Part shown: in pieces, positions 23,973 through 32,612 of the stretch | Numbering within the stretch: the stretch's first letter is position 1 | How the letters are laid out: each line of letters begins with the position of its first letter | Assembly (NCBI GenBank): GCA_016869045.1 | Contig: VGFC01000023.1 | Coordinates: 1-35,560 of the forward strand | Direction of reading: 5' to 3' | DNA from: Armatimonadota bacterium | GTDB taxonomy: Bacteria > Armatimonadota > Zipacnadia > Zipacnadales > VGFC01 | Length of the DNA stretch: 35,560 nucleotides | The notes under the pieces: model-generated | The model's database searches: none | The model's input: the letters and a program-made list of their open reading frames with translations, nothing else | Told to the model about the DNA's origin: nothing | Made by a program: the position numbers and the translations under genes

Positions 23973-26495
23973 TCAGCGCCATTCTTCTGCGCGGTAGCCC
24001 CCGACGCCTATACGCTCCACGGGGATCGGCTCGAAGCCAAGCCCAATGGCGGGCGAGTTAGGCTGCAGGCGGTAGTCGTCGTGCGCGGCGTCCATGAAGA
24101 GCGGGTCGGCGATCCGCGAGTGTGTGTCGAAGCCCCCTGCGAGCCACTGCACCCAGGCGCCCTCGGGGGTGAGGCCGCGAGTGCTCTGGGCAAGGTCCTC
24201 GGCAGCGCTCCACAGGAGGTTCCCGTCGCACTCCCGAAGGACGGCGCGATCCCAGCCGCCCGAGCGCATGTAGGCCGCCTCGGCGTTCGACCAGACCACA
24301 ATGTTGCGGCGGAACACGTTGTTGCGCATCTCGGCCGCGCCGTTGTACTCCGCCTGCTGCAGGAGGCCGTCCACGAACACGTTGTTCTCTACCACGTTGT
24401 CGAAGCCCAGGTGGTTGTGATACCCACCCCGGTACGTCCGCGCGACGATGTTGCCGATCACCTGAGTGCCGCTGCTGTAGTCATCGAGGTACACGCCCCA
24501 CGTGTAGAAGGGGCTGATGATCCCGCCCTCGGGCAGGTGCTTCATCCCGACCACGTCGAGAATGAGGTTGTAGCGGATGACGTTGCCGCTGGCCTGTTGG
24601 TCGCGGCCGAGGGTCTCGATGGCGCCCGTGTCGTTGGTCTCCAGGTTCGTGCGCAGCATCTCGTTGTACTCGGCGATGTTGTCATGCGAGACCGCGTTCG
24701 GCCCATAGGACTTGAAGGACACTGCGTAGCGCGGGACATCAGTGATCGTGTTGTGCGCGACGCGGTGCCCGCTCCCCGTGGTGACATACACTCCCGCGAC
24801 GTGCTTGTAGATCCGCCCCAGGAAGCTCATCTCGCAGCCTGCGACGGTGCAGTCCGTCGGCTGCGTGGCCGTATCGTCGACCATGATGACCCCGCCGCCG
24901 CCCATGTGCGTGATCTTGCACCCCAGCACCTTGCAGCGCGTCGAGTTCACCGCGAACTTCACCGCGTTGCCGCCCAGTTGGCTGAAGGTGCAGCCCTCGA
25001 TCACGATGTCACGCGCGTGATCGATCCACACGGCCGCGTCCTCGTCCTGGTAGAGCGACTTGATCCCGGGCGAGTAGGTCGTGTCCCTGAAGCTCAGCCC
25101 GCGGAAGTGGATGTACTCGGGCCAGGTGTCGTCTTCGGTGCTGCCGCGAACCTCGATGAGGCGGTCGAGTCGGGGTGCGACGACGCCCTGCTCCTCGAAG
25201 TCGGCGCTCCTCGGAATGTAGAGCAGCTCGCCGGCCTGATCGTCGGCGAAGAACTCGCCGGGTTGGTCGAGGGCCTCGCGCACATTGCGCAGGTAGTAGC
25301 GGTTCCCGCGCTCCACGTTCTGCTGGACGTTCTGGCCGGTCAAGGTGAGGACACACTCAGCCCAGTCCACGCCGCCGACCAGGATCGGGCCACCGACCCA
25401 ACCCCAGGCGGGGAAGATCATCACATCCGCGCCCGTCAGGTCCCAGCCGCGCGGGATGTCGCCCTCCGCGAACGGCAGCCTGTCTGGGCTCGCGGGGAAA
25501 GTCAGGTCGCGGGTCATCTCGCGCCCTTGCGCCTGCTTCCAGGCTTCGGCCTGGATGACGGTGAGGTGGCGACCTTCGGCGGGCGGAGCGAGGTTCGTGC
25601 CCTGTGGCGTCCAGTTCGGGTCGTCGCAGATGGCGAAGGCATCGAAGTTGATTCCGCCGCCCTGCCGGTTGGTCCACCGCAGCGTGTGCTTGCCTTGGGT
25701 CAGCGGCAGCGTCGCGCATCGCGACCACGCGAACGTCTGCCAGCCACCCGTGTCCGGTAGGCTCTCCAGCGTGATGTCCTCGCCCCCGTCGATCTGAAAC
25801 GTCGTCCGCCCGGCCATGTCGGTCCGGCCGAAGGGGGCGTTGAGCGCGCCGTAGTACACCCACAGCGCGTAGCTACCGGCGACGGGTGTGTCGATCTCCC
25901 ACTCGATCCAATCCCCCGGCGTGTGGATGTTCGCGACCGTGGACCCGAAGGCCCCCGCCTCGTTCAGCTTCGGCCGGGCGAACAGCCAGCCGCCCTTGTA
26001 CGGCTCGTCCGGCACCGCGTTTGGGTGCCGCGCGAGCGTCTGCATCTCGTCGCCTACGCGCAGTTGCCGGATGCGCCACTGCCCGTCTCCGGCCTCTGGG
26101 ACGGAGGCCTTCCAGACGTCGCCTTCGCCTTGCGTCCACCCCGCAATCGGTTGCCCGCCGCTCAGCACGACCGTCTCGCCCTCTTGGGCCATCCAGACGA
26201 CCGGATGCTCGGGTGTGCCCGAGTCCTCCGGCCCGAGGAGCAGCGGCGCATCGAGGTAGTAGACACCGCCCGCCAGGATCACCTTGCGGTCGAGGTTCCG
26301 GTCGAAGACACGGACCACGTCGCGCGCCTTGCCCAGCGACCGCAGAGGGCCGTCCGTACCCTCGGCGTTCGGCGCCTGCAGCGCCCCGGACCAGCCGTCA
26401 TCACCCTTCGGCGACACATAGACGGTGCTCTGCGCGGCGAGGGCTGGATCGGACGCTGAGACGGTAAGCACAAGTAGGCTCCAGGCAGCAATCAC
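23973..26495 (-). CDS. secreted right-handed parallel beta-helix protein (polysaccharide lyase/hydrolase-like)
   Basis: 840 residues. The start is GTG at 26495: GGAGGAG lies 6 nt upstream and a signal peptide follows (IAAWSLLVLTVSA, cleavage near ALAAQ). STVYVSPKGDDGWSG then opens the typical DUF1565-like lead-in of beta-helix enzymes. Residues about 170-260 hold a carbohydrate-binding-like beta-sandwich (WIEWEIDTPVAGSYALWVYYG, RWTNRQGGGINFDAF). Residues about 440-760 contain many short Asn/Gly/Val repeats (IVIEGCTFSQLGGNAVKF, NVIRYNLILDVVG, NVVENNVFVDG) expected of a right-handed helix. It likely acts outside the cytoplasm on a polyuronide or other polysaccharide; the substrate is unknown. 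The downstream neighbour leuA is independently promoted. Confidence 0.9.
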   Translation of the reverse strand: MIAAWSLLVLTVSASDPALAAQSTVYVSPKGDDGWSGALQAPNAEGTDGPLRSLGKARDVVRVFDRNLDRKVILAGGVYYLDAPLLLGPEDSGTPEHPVVWMAQEGETVVLSGGQPIAGWTQGEGDVWKASVPEAGDGQWRIRQLRVGDEMQTLARHPNAVPDEPYKGGWLFARPKLNEAGAFGSTVANIHTPGDWIEWEIDTPVAGSYALWVYYGALNAPFGRTDMAGRTTFQIDGGEDITLESLPDTGGWQTFAWSRCATLPLTQGKHTLRWTNRQGGGINFDAFAICDDPNWTPQGTNLAPPAEGRHLTVIQAEAWKQAQGREMTRDLTFPASPDRLPFAEGDIPRGWDLTGADVMIFPAWGWVGGPILVGGVDWAECVLTLTGQNVQQNVERGNRYYLRNVREALDQPGEFFADDQAGELLYIPRSADFEEQGVVAPRLDRLIEVRGSTEDDTWPEYIHFRGLSFRDTTYSPGIKSLYQDEDAAVWIDHARDIVIEGCTFSQLGGNAVKFAVNSTRCKVLGCKITHMGGGGVIMVDDTATQPTDCTVAGCEMSFLGRIYKHVAGVYVTTGSGHRVAHNTITDVPRYAVSFKSYGPNAVSHDNIAEYNEMLRTNLETNDTGAIETLGRDQQASGNVIRYNLILDVVGMKHLPEGGIISPFYTWGVYLDDYSSGTQVIGNIVARTYRGGYHNHLGFDNVVENNVFVDGLLQQAEYNGAAEMRNNVFRRNIVVWSNAEAAYMRSGGWDRAVLRECDGNLLWSAAEDLAQSTRGLTPEGAWVQWLAGGFDTHSRIADPLFMDAAHDDYRLQPNSPAIGLGFEPIPVERIGVGGYRAEEWR

Positions 26496-26532
26496 GAGAG
26501 GCTCCTCCGGTCGGCTGCTCCCGCGCTCAGGT

Positions 26533-26546
26533 TGGACCCGGGTCCA
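26533..26546. promoter_or_regulatory. 14-bp perfect palindrome in divergent intergenic region
   Basis: TGGACCCGGGTCCA lies in the 135-bp gap between the divergent beta-helix gene and the flavoprotein gene. It could be an operator for a dimeric regulator. No clear -10/-35 pair was seen around it. Confidence 0.3.
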
Positions 26547-26630
26547 TGTGATTCCTGCTCGGCGAGGATTCCGAGCCACGATGGACGAACAGGACCCCGC
26601 CGTACGACGATCACGTACTGGAGGCCTTAC

Positions 26631-27206
26631 ATGAAGGTAGTAGCCATCAACGGAAGCGCGCGGAAGGACGGCAACACCGCGCTGTTGGTGAAACATGTCT
26701 TCGAGGAGCTGAACGCAGCGGGCATCGAGACCGAGATGATCCAGCTGGCGGGGCAGCCCCTGAAGGGCTGCATCGCGTGTTACCGCTGCTTCGAGAGCAA
26801 GGACGGGCAGTGCGCCCAGAAGGACGACATCGTCAACGAGTGCCTGCCGAAGATGGCCGAGGCCGACGGGATCATCCTCGCCTCGCCGACCTACTTCGCG
26901 GGCATGAGCGCGCAACTCAAGTGCTTCTGCGACCGCGCCTTCTTCGTCGCCCGGGCGAACGACGACCTGTTCGCGCGCAAGGTCGGCGCGGCGGTGGTTG
27001 CGGTCCGCCGGGGCGGGGCGGTGCCCGCCTTCGACTCGATCAACCACTACTTCCTCATCGGGCAGATGATCGTGCCCGGGTCGGTCTACTGGAACATGGG
27101 TATCGGCCGCGACATCGGGGAGGTCGAAGGGGACGAGGAGGGCGTGAAGACGATGAAGACGCTCGGGCAGAACATGGCGTGGCTTCTGCAGAAACTCGCC
27201 GGGTAG
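26631..27206 (+). CDS. iron-sulfur flavoprotein / NAD(P)H-dependent FMN reductase family
   Basis: 191 residues with a flavodoxin-like fold: INGSARKDGNTALLV (residues 6-20) is the FMN phosphate loop and ILASPTYFAGMSAQLKCFCDR the flavin-contacting segment. A compact cysteine set, Cys47, 50, 53 and 61 (CIACYRC...C), could hold a [4Fe-4S] cluster as in Isf proteins, which pass electrons from ferredoxin in anaerobes. GGAGG lies 7 nt before the ATG. It precedes the URO-D-family gene by 40 bp in the same direction, so it may supply electrons, for instance for reductive activation of a corrinoid protein; this is inference. Confidence 0.9.
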   Translation: MKVVAINGSARKDGNTALLVKHVFEELNAAGIETEMIQLAGQPLKGCIACYRCFESKDGQCAQKDDIVNECLPKMAEADGIILASPTYFAGMSAQLKCFCDRAFFVARANDDLFARKVGAAVVAVRRGGAVPAFDSINHYFLIGQMIVPGSVYWNMGIGRDIGEVEGDEEGVKTMKTLGQNMAWLLQKLAG

Positions 27207-27246
27207 TGCAGGCAACCTCGCCTGTCGGTTTGGGAGGCAGATCACG

Positions 27247-28443
27247 ATGGCACAGGACATGGAGCAGCTGTACCAGGAGCGCATGAAGCGCTACACGACG
27301 GCGATGCGAAACGGCAAGCCGGACAAGGTGCCGATCCGGCCCTTCGTGGCGGAGTTCACCGCGAAGTACGCCGGCTACACGTGCCAGGAAGTGACCCACG
27401 ACTACCAGAAGGCCTTCGACGCGGCCTGCAAGTGCGCCGCGGACTTCGACTGGGATGCGGTTGTGGGGAACATGGTGTATGTGTGGACCGGCCTGACCGA
27501 AGCGCAAGGTACGCAGTACTACGCCGTCCCCGGCATCGGCCTCGACGCCGACGTGGGCTTCCAGTACAAGGAGCCCTCCGAGGAACGTGCCTACATGCAG
27601 CCCGAGGACTACGACGCGCTGATCGACGACCCGACCGGCTTCCTCTACAACGTCTGGCTGCCGCGCGTCTCGGCCGATGTGGCGCCCCTTGGCTCCCCTG
27701 CCACCTTCCGCAACAACCTCGCCTTCGTCAAGGGCGGCATGGCGATGATGCAGTACTTCAGCGGCTTTGGCGAGCAGGCCGCCCGGCTGCGCAAGGAGTC
27801 GGGCACGGTCTCCGCCATCGCCGGCATCCTCAAGGCGCCCTTTGACATCCTCGCCGACAAGCTGCGCGGCTTCATCGGGCTGACGATGGACCTCTGGGAG
27901 CGGCCGAAGAAGGTCCTCGCCGCCTGCGAGGCTCTCATGCCGCACCTCACTTGGGTCGCGCTCTCCGGCGCCGACCCGGACAAGAACGTGCCCATCAGCA
28001 TCTGGATGCACCGGGGCTGCGTGCCGTTCATCTCGCCTGCTCAGTTCGATCGCCTCTACTGGGCGACGCTGAAACCGATCATCGAGGAGATCATCTCGCG
28101 CGGTCACCAGGTCCTCTTCTACGCCGAGGGCAACTGGCGCCCGCACCTGAAGGCCTTCGCCGAGCTGCCGCCGGGCAGCATCATCTGCCACGTCGATCAG
28201 GACGACATCTTCGCGGTGCACGAGGTGCTCGGCCATCGCTTCTGCCTCAGCGGCGGCATCCCGAACTTCCTGCTGAGCTACGGCACGCCGGACCAGGTCC
28301 GGGAGCACTGCCGCAAGGTCATCGACGGCGTCGCCCGCGACGGCGGCTACATCTGCGACGCCAGCGCCATCATGCAGGACGACACCAGCATCGAGAACAT
28401 GCGGGCGATGACCGACTTCGTCCGCGAGTATGGGGTGTACTGA
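27247..28443 (+). CDS. uroporphyrinogen decarboxylase (URO-D) superfamily protein, probable methyltransferase-type
   Basis: 398 residues. URO-D fold signatures: RNGKPDKVPIRPFVAEF near the N-terminus, GHQVLFYAEGNWRPHLKAF and a C-terminal LSGGIPNFLLSYGTPDQVREHCRKVID. In MtaA/MtbA/CmuA relatives this fold moves methyl groups between corrinoid proteins and a thiol or folate through a zinc site; possible ligands here are His255, His315 and Cys333, but the classic HxC spacing is not evident. The lack of other heme genes and the MttB/URO-D pair at 33.9 kb argue against true HemE. GGGAGG lies 10 nt upstream. A 59-aa gene starts 1 nt after its stop, so the two are coupled. Confidence 0.85.
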   Translation: MAQDMEQLYQERMKRYTTAMRNGKPDKVPIRPFVAEFTAKYAGYTCQEVTHDYQKAFDAACKCAADFDWDAVVGNMVYVWTGLTEAQGTQYYAVPGIGLDADVGFQYKEPSEERAYMQPEDYDALIDDPTGFLYNVWLPRVSADVAPLGSPATFRNNLAFVKGGMAMMQYFSGFGEQAARLRKESGTVSAIAGILKAPFDILADKLRGFIGLTMDLWERPKKVLAACEALMPHLTWVALSGADPDKNVPISIWMHRGCVPFISPAQFDRLYWATLKPIIEEIISRGHQVLFYAEGNWRPHLKAFAELPPGSIICHVDQDDIFAVHEVLGHRFCLSGGIPNFLLSYGTPDQVREHCRKVIDGVARDGGYICDASAIMQDDTSIENMRAMTDFVREYGVY

Positions 28444-28444
28444 G

Positions 28445-28624
28445 ATGAGCGACGAACGGAAGGCCGAGCAGCCCAAGCGCCCGCCCGGCGTCTGCGTCCC
28501 CTGGCAGGAGAAGCTCAAGGAACTCCCCGAGATCAAGGGCGACCGCGAGCTGGTCCAGCGCGTCTGGGAGGACGTGGACGCGCTGGGCTATGTCTACATC
28601 TGGCACTGCCTGCTGTCGTTCTGA
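28445..28624 (+). CDS. small conserved-looking partner of the URO-D-family protein
   Basis: 59 residues, charged N-terminus (MSDERKAEQPKRPPG), then VCVPWQEKLKELPEIKGD and an aromatic/hydrophobic end YVYIWHCLLSF. Its ATG begins one nucleotide after the preceding TGA (TGAGATG), typical of translational coupling. No signal peptide, and no membrane span long enough to be sure of. I recognise no family. The position suggests it binds the URO-D-like protein or its substrate protein. The next gene starts 18 nt later. Confidence 0.72.
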   Translation: MSDERKAEQPKRPPGVCVPWQEKLKELPEIKGDRELVQRVWEDVDALGYVYIWHCLLSF

Positions 28625-28642
28625 CGCTCCGGAGAGACCACG

Positions 28643-30187
28643 ATGCGCCGCCCCGCGTTACTCGGGCTTGCTCTGGCGCTGCTCTGTGTGCTAAGCGTCG
28701 GGCAGGGCAGCAACCCCATCGGCAACCCCGGCTTCGAGAGCGTCACCGATGGCGCGATCCAGCAATGGACGCTGCCCTCGTATTGGATCGGTGAGATTGC
28801 GTCCGTCGCCGATCCGACGCAGGTACACTCGGGCTCGCGGGCGGCGCTGCTCGAGGCCGCGAAGAGCACCGACGGCAAGTGCTGGGGCCGCATACACAAC
28901 ATACAGGTTCCTGCCTCCTTCGGCCTGCGCTACCGCCTGTCGGTGTGGGCGAAGGGCACGGGCAGCCTGCGCCTCGGCATCATCAACTACCGCCCCGAGA
29001 AGCCCGGCCTCGAACCGTACACTTGGGCGTGGCAGGACGAGCCCCTGGCCCTCAGCGACGACTGGCAGCAGGCCTCCTTCGAGTTCACACCCGTCGATGT
29101 GAACGTGGACCGCGTGACCGCGGCGATCAACGTTGAGGGCGAAGGCGCCCAGGCGTGTCTGGATGACGTCTCACTGGAGGTCACTCGGCGCGCTGAGGGG
29201 GAGGTCCGAGCCAATCCCCCGTATGTGATGGCCCAGGCCGGCGAACGCATCGAGATCGCGCTGCGTGTCACGGAGGGGGGGAAGCCCTTCGCGAACGGCC
29301 GCCTCACGGCCATCGTCCGTGACCCCGATACGCCTCGCACCGAAGAGGTCGCCCTCGACCCGGACGGCGCGGCGACCTACTCGGTTCAGACAGACAAGAC
29401 GGAACTCCGCGAGCTGGCCTTCGTCGTCGCGGACCTCGGCGCGATGGCGACCGTGAACGTGGACGTGGTGGGGGAGGAGACGTACCGGGCCTTCGCGGAC
29501 GCGGCCGCCAAGACGACGCTGGAGTCCACAGCCCACCTGTTGTTCCTCGGTGACTCGCTGACGGACTTCCATCGCGGCTGGAACTACGTGGACCAGGTTG
29601 GCTTCTGGCTGCGGAAAGCGCGCGGCGAGCAGGTGACGGTGAGGAACGCCGGCGTGGGCGGCGACTACATCACCCGCGTGTGGCAGCGGCTCAGCGGCGA
29701 CAAGACCGCGTACCGGGCGTCGATGTACGACAACCTCTTCGAGCCGAAGCCGAGCCACGTCTTCATCTTCCTGGGCCACAACGACACCAAGCTCACCAGC
29801 GGGTCCGGCTTCACGCAGGCCGTGGTCTCCCCTGAGGAGTTCGAGTCCCTCTTCCGCCAGACCATCGACAAGGTCCGCACCGACACCGGCGCGCGCATCA
29901 CGCTGCTCTCCTCGACCTCCTCTGTCTACGAGATCACGAAGCCGAATGCCGAGAAGCTGCTGCAGACGCGCGGCTCCGCCTCGCTCTTCGGCAAACCCGA
30001 GGTGCTGGAGCAGTACAACGCCATTCTAGAGCGCATTGCCGAGAACACGGGCTGCGCCTACCTCGACGTCTACGAGCCGACCCGTACACACCCCGACAAG
30101 CCCAGCCTGTTCATGGCCGACGGGGTCCACGTCAACCTGGAGGGGAATCACCTCCTCGCCTTGGAGGTGCTGAAGGCCTTGCAGTGA
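28643..30187 (+). CDS. secreted SGNH/GDSL hydrolase with N-terminal carbohydrate-binding-like domain
   Basis: 514 residues. Signal peptide at residues 1-22 (LLGLALALLCVLSVGQG). Residues about 24-180 resemble a CBM4/9-like beta-sandwich (NPGFESVTDGAIQQW ... ACLDDVSLEV); about 190-280 form a linker or Ig-like part. The SGNH hydrolase domain follows: block I GDSL with Ser305, block II NAGVGGDYI, block III GHND with Asn380, block V DGVHVN with Asp493 and His496. A complete catalytic triad and oxyanion set predict an active esterase, perhaps removing acetyl or similar groups from polysaccharides. GGAGAG lies just before the ATG. It is the last gene of the run starting at 26631; palindromes follow. 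Confidence 0.92.
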   Translation: MRRPALLGLALALLCVLSVGQGSNPIGNPGFESVTDGAIQQWTLPSYWIGEIASVADPTQVHSGSRAALLEAAKSTDGKCWGRIHNIQVPASFGLRYRLSVWAKGTGSLRLGIINYRPEKPGLEPYTWAWQDEPLALSDDWQQASFEFTPVDVNVDRVTAAINVEGEGAQACLDDVSLEVTRRAEGEVRANPPYVMAQAGERIEIALRVTEGGKPFANGRLTAIVRDPDTPRTEEVALDPDGAATYSVQTDKTELRELAFVVADLGAMATVNVDVVGEETYRAFADAAAKTTLESTAHLLFLGDSLTDFHRGWNYVDQVGFWLRKARGEQVTVRNAGVGGDYITRVWQRLSGDKTAYRASMYDNLFEPKPSHVFIFLGHNDTKLTSGSGFTQAVVSPEEFESLFRQTIDKVRTDTGARITLLSSTSSVYEITKPNAEKLLQTRGSASLFGKPEVLEQYNAILERIAENTGCAYLDVYEPTRTHPDKPSLFMADGVHVNLEGNHLLALEVLKALQ

Positions 30188-30196
30188 ATACGGCGT

Positions 30197-30269
30197 GGGC
30201 GGCTCACGAGCCGCCCCTACGAGACGTGACGTAACGGATTGCAGGGTAGGGGCACAGCGTGCTGTGCCC
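30197..30269. repeat. inverted pair of palindromic elements
   Basis: GGGCGGCTC-AC-GAGCCGCCC (30197-30216) and GGGCACAGC-GT-GCTGTGCCC (30250-30269): both have 9-bp arms around 2 nt. Their inner flanks are CCCTACGAG and GTAGGGGC, facing each other across about 30 bp. The arms differ between copies but stay complementary within each copy. The 113-bp gap holds no gene. Confidence 0.8.
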
Positions 30270-30300
30270 GGTGTGACCACACGAACGAGGAGTCCACAGG

Positions 30301-31050
30301 ATGAAACCGATTGGCTTGCAGCTGTACACCCTCCGGGAGTGGGCTGCGGAAGACTTCCCGGCGGTGCTCAAGAAGGTCGCGGAGATCGGCTACAAGGGCG
30401 TCGAGTTCGCCGGCCTGCACGGGATGCCGGCCGCTGAGGTGCGGAACATGATCGACGACCTCGGCATGGTCGCCTGCAGCGCGCACGGGGGCATCCCGAC
30501 GGCCGAGACGGCTGACCAGATCATCGACGAGTGCAACACCCTCGGCCACACGCGCCTCGTGACCGGGCCGGGCGGTGCACTCGACACGATGGACAACGTC
30601 CTCGCCGCTGCCGACCGCCTGAACGCGGGCATCGAGGCCCTAGGCAAGTCCGGCATCCGGCTGGGCCTGCACAACCACTGGGCGGAGTTCCAGCCGGTGG
30701 ACGGCGCGCTCCCCGAGGACGTGATCCTCGAGAAGTGCCCCGACCTGTTCGCGCAGCTTGACGTCTACTGGGTCGCCGTCGGTGGGCCTGACTCGGCGAC
30801 GACCCTCGCTCGTCTGAAGGGCCGGGCGCCGCTGCTGCACATCAAGGACGGGATGATCGACCCGCCCCAGCCGCACACCGCCGTCGGCCAGGGCGTCCTC
30901 GACATGCCGAAGATCATCGCCGCCGCCGATCCGAACGTGCTCGAGTGGCTGATCGTCGAGCTCGATTCCTGCGCGACGGACATGACGCAGGCCGTCGAGG
31001 ACAGCTACCGGTATATGATCGACAACGGCTTGGCGGCGGGGAACAGGTAG
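30301..31050 (+). CDS. sugar phosphate isomerase/epimerase family protein (TIM barrel)
   Basis: 249 residues, near full family length. IGLQLYTLREWAAEDFPAVLKKVAEIGYKGVEFAG is the classic N-terminus. GLHNHWAEF and QLDVYWVAVGG, LLHIKDGM and IVELDSC give the metal-binding His/Glu/Asp set of xylose-isomerase-like barrels. No signal peptide, so it acts on an imported sugar or derivative; the reaction is not readable from sequence. GAGGAG lies 9 nt before the ATG. It stands alone between palindromic repeats on both sides. Confidence 0.93.
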   Translation: MKPIGLQLYTLREWAAEDFPAVLKKVAEIGYKGVEFAGLHGMPAAEVRNMIDDLGMVACSAHGGIPTAETADQIIDECNTLGHTRLVTGPGGALDTMDNVLAAADRLNAGIEALGKSGIRLGLHNHWAEFQPVDGALPEDVILEKCPDLFAQLDVYWVAVGGPDSATTLARLKGRAPLLHIKDGMIDPPQPHTAVGQGVLDMPKIIAAADPNVLEWLIVELDSCATDMTQAVEDSYRYMIDNGLAAGNR

Positions 31051-31057
31051 GCCCATA

Positions 31058-31109
31058 GGTGACAGGCACCATTTCCCGCGTACGTCTGCGGCAAATGGTG
31101 CCTGTCACC
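31058..31109. repeat. 17-bp perfect inverted repeat (GGTGACAGGCACCATTT type)
   Basis: GGTGACAGGCACCATTT (31058-31074) and its exact complement (31093-31109), with an 18-nt middle containing a further CCGC/GCGG pairing. It lies between convergent genes, and the TGA stop of the sulfatase (31105-31107) is part of the right arm. It could act as a bidirectional 3'-end hairpin. Confidence 0.85.
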
Positions 31110-32505
31110 AATCGCAGTGCAGCTTGTCTCCCGTCGTCTCCTGCCAGCCGCGCAGTTCCTCCGTCAGCTCCTCGACCCGCTCCCTGTCCTGCGGGTCGTC
31201 GGCAACGCTCCTCATCTCCCACGGATCGGCCTGCAGGTCGAAGAGCTGCGCGACGTTGACCTGCGGATAGCGGATGAGCTTCCACTGCCCCTTCCGCACC
31301 ATCCGCTGCACGTCCATGTACGCGCCGAAGACCGACTCGTAGCCGCCCGCTTCCCCGCGCAACAACGGCGTTAGGCTGCGGCTCTCCACCGTCTCCGGGA
31401 TCGGAATCCCCGCCAGCTCGCACGTCGTCGGCATGATGTCATGCAGGTACACGAGCGCGTCCTTGCGCTGGCCTGCCGCGATGCCCGGGCCGCACATGAC
31501 CAGCGGCACCCTCACGCTGTGCTCGTACAGGTTCTGCTTGCCCAGCAGTCCGTGCTGACCGACCGCCAGGCCGTTGTCGCCCGCGAAGATGATGAGCGTG
31601 TTGTCCATCTCATCGCGCGCCTCGACGGCCGCCAGCACGCGCCCGATGTAGTAGTCCACGTGCGTGACCATCGCATAGTACGCCGCGATATGCTCGCGGA
31701 TGACCTCCGGCGTGCGCGGGAAGGGCGCCAGCAGCTCGTCGCGGATGCGCAGCTCTCCATTGTCGAAGGGATGCTCGGGCAGGAAGTTCGGCGGCAGCTC
31801 CACCTTCTCCGCTGGGTACAGGTCGGCGAACTCCTTCGGTGCCATGCGCGGGTCATGCGGCGCGGTGTACGAGACATACGCGAACCACGGAGCGTCACCC
31901 TCATACGCCCGGAGGAACCGGATCGCCGAGTCGCTGAACAGCTCGCTGGAGAAGCACTTGCCCATCTGCCGATCCTCGGCGGGGTACTTGCCGGTGGGGT
32001 CGAAGTCGTGGACGGGCACTTCGAGGTGATCGGACATCCCGCCGAAGAAGATGTTCTCTCCGCCGGCGAAGCTCTGCGCGAAGCTCCACGGCCCGTTGTG
32101 CCACTTGCCCGTCGCGAACGTCGTGTACCCGTTGTCGCGGAAGACCTGCGGCCAGAGGGCGAGGTGATCGTCCGCGCGCGGCTGCTGCGGTGCGGTGTAG
32201 AGGTGACGGCCCGTGATGAGCGACGCGCGGCTGCAGATGCAGACCGCCGGCACGGTCGAGCCCATGATGTAGCAGTGCGTGAACGACACGCCGCGCTCGA
32301 CGAGCTGGTCCATGTTCGGCGTCTGGATCGCCTCGTTGCCCGGCGCATGGATAGTGTCGAAGCGCTGATCGTCGGTGAACAGGAACAGGACGTTCGGCCG
32401 GCGGCCCTGACCCCGCGACGTACGCGCCAGGCTGCCGGCCCCGAGGGTTGCGGCTCCGAGTGCCATCGTCTGCACGGCCTCCCTTCGCGTCACCGATCTC
32501 TGCAT
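31105..32505 (-). CDS. Tat-exported sulfatase (S1 family), variant active-site motif
   Basis: 466 residues. Twin-arginine leader (RREAVQTMALGAATLGAGSLA). RPNVLFLFTDDQR with the metal Asp45/46, HxD in APHDPR, GDNGLAVGQHGLLGKQNLYEHSVRVPLV, and LFDLQADPWE are S1 sulfatase features. The formylglycine motif reads C89-I-C-S-R93 ASLITGR: Cys and Arg are kept but the usual Pro/Ala at the third position is Cys. It probably removes sulfate from a sulfated glycan; maturation by FGE or anSME is needed and neither gene is in the window. AAGGGG precedes the ATG by about 6 nt. It is divergent from the GH4 gene. Confidence 0.93.
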   Translation of the reverse strand: MQRSVTRREAVQTMALGAATLGAGSLARTSRGQGRRPNVLFLFTDDQRFDTIHAPGNEAIQTPNMDQLVERGVSFTHCYIMGSTVPAVCICSRASLITGRHLYTAPQQPRADDHLALWPQVFRDNGYTTFATGKWHNGPWSFAQSFAGGENIFFGGMSDHLEVPVHDFDPTGKYPAEDRQMGKCFSSELFSDSAIRFLRAYEGDAPWFAYVSYTAPHDPRMAPKEFADLYPAEKVELPPNFLPEHPFDNGELRIRDELLAPFPRTPEVIREHIAAYYAMVTHVDYYIGRVLAAVEARDEMDNTLIIFAGDNGLAVGQHGLLGKQNLYEHSVRVPLVMCGPGIAAGQRKDALVYLHDIMPTTCELAGIPIPETVESRSLTPLLRGEAGGYESVFGAYMDVQRMVRKGQWKLIRYPQVNVAQLFDLQADPWEMRSVADDPQDRERVEELTEELRGWQETTGDKLHCDW

Positions 32506-32612
32506 GGGTGCCCCTTCGCCAAGCCGCTCACGAAGCCCTCGCCTTGGGAGGACTTCGGCCCTTCGCAGCGAAGCCTACGCGCCGTCGCCATCGCATGACA
32601 CGGAGGGATCAG

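Noticed and set aside
23898-25760. 620-codon plus-strand open frame
   Set aside because: Antisense shadow of the beta-helix protein gene and overlapping the leuA promoter.
26496-27284. N-terminal extension of the beta-helix protein
   Set aside because: The frame stays open antisense to the flavoprotein gene, but a GTG with GGAGGAG and a signal peptide at 26495 explains the start.
27247-28443. HemE (heme-pathway uroporphyrinogen decarboxylase)
   Set aside because: No heme-synthesis neighbours, divergent motifs, and coupling to a small novel protein; methyltransferase-type URO-D is more likely.
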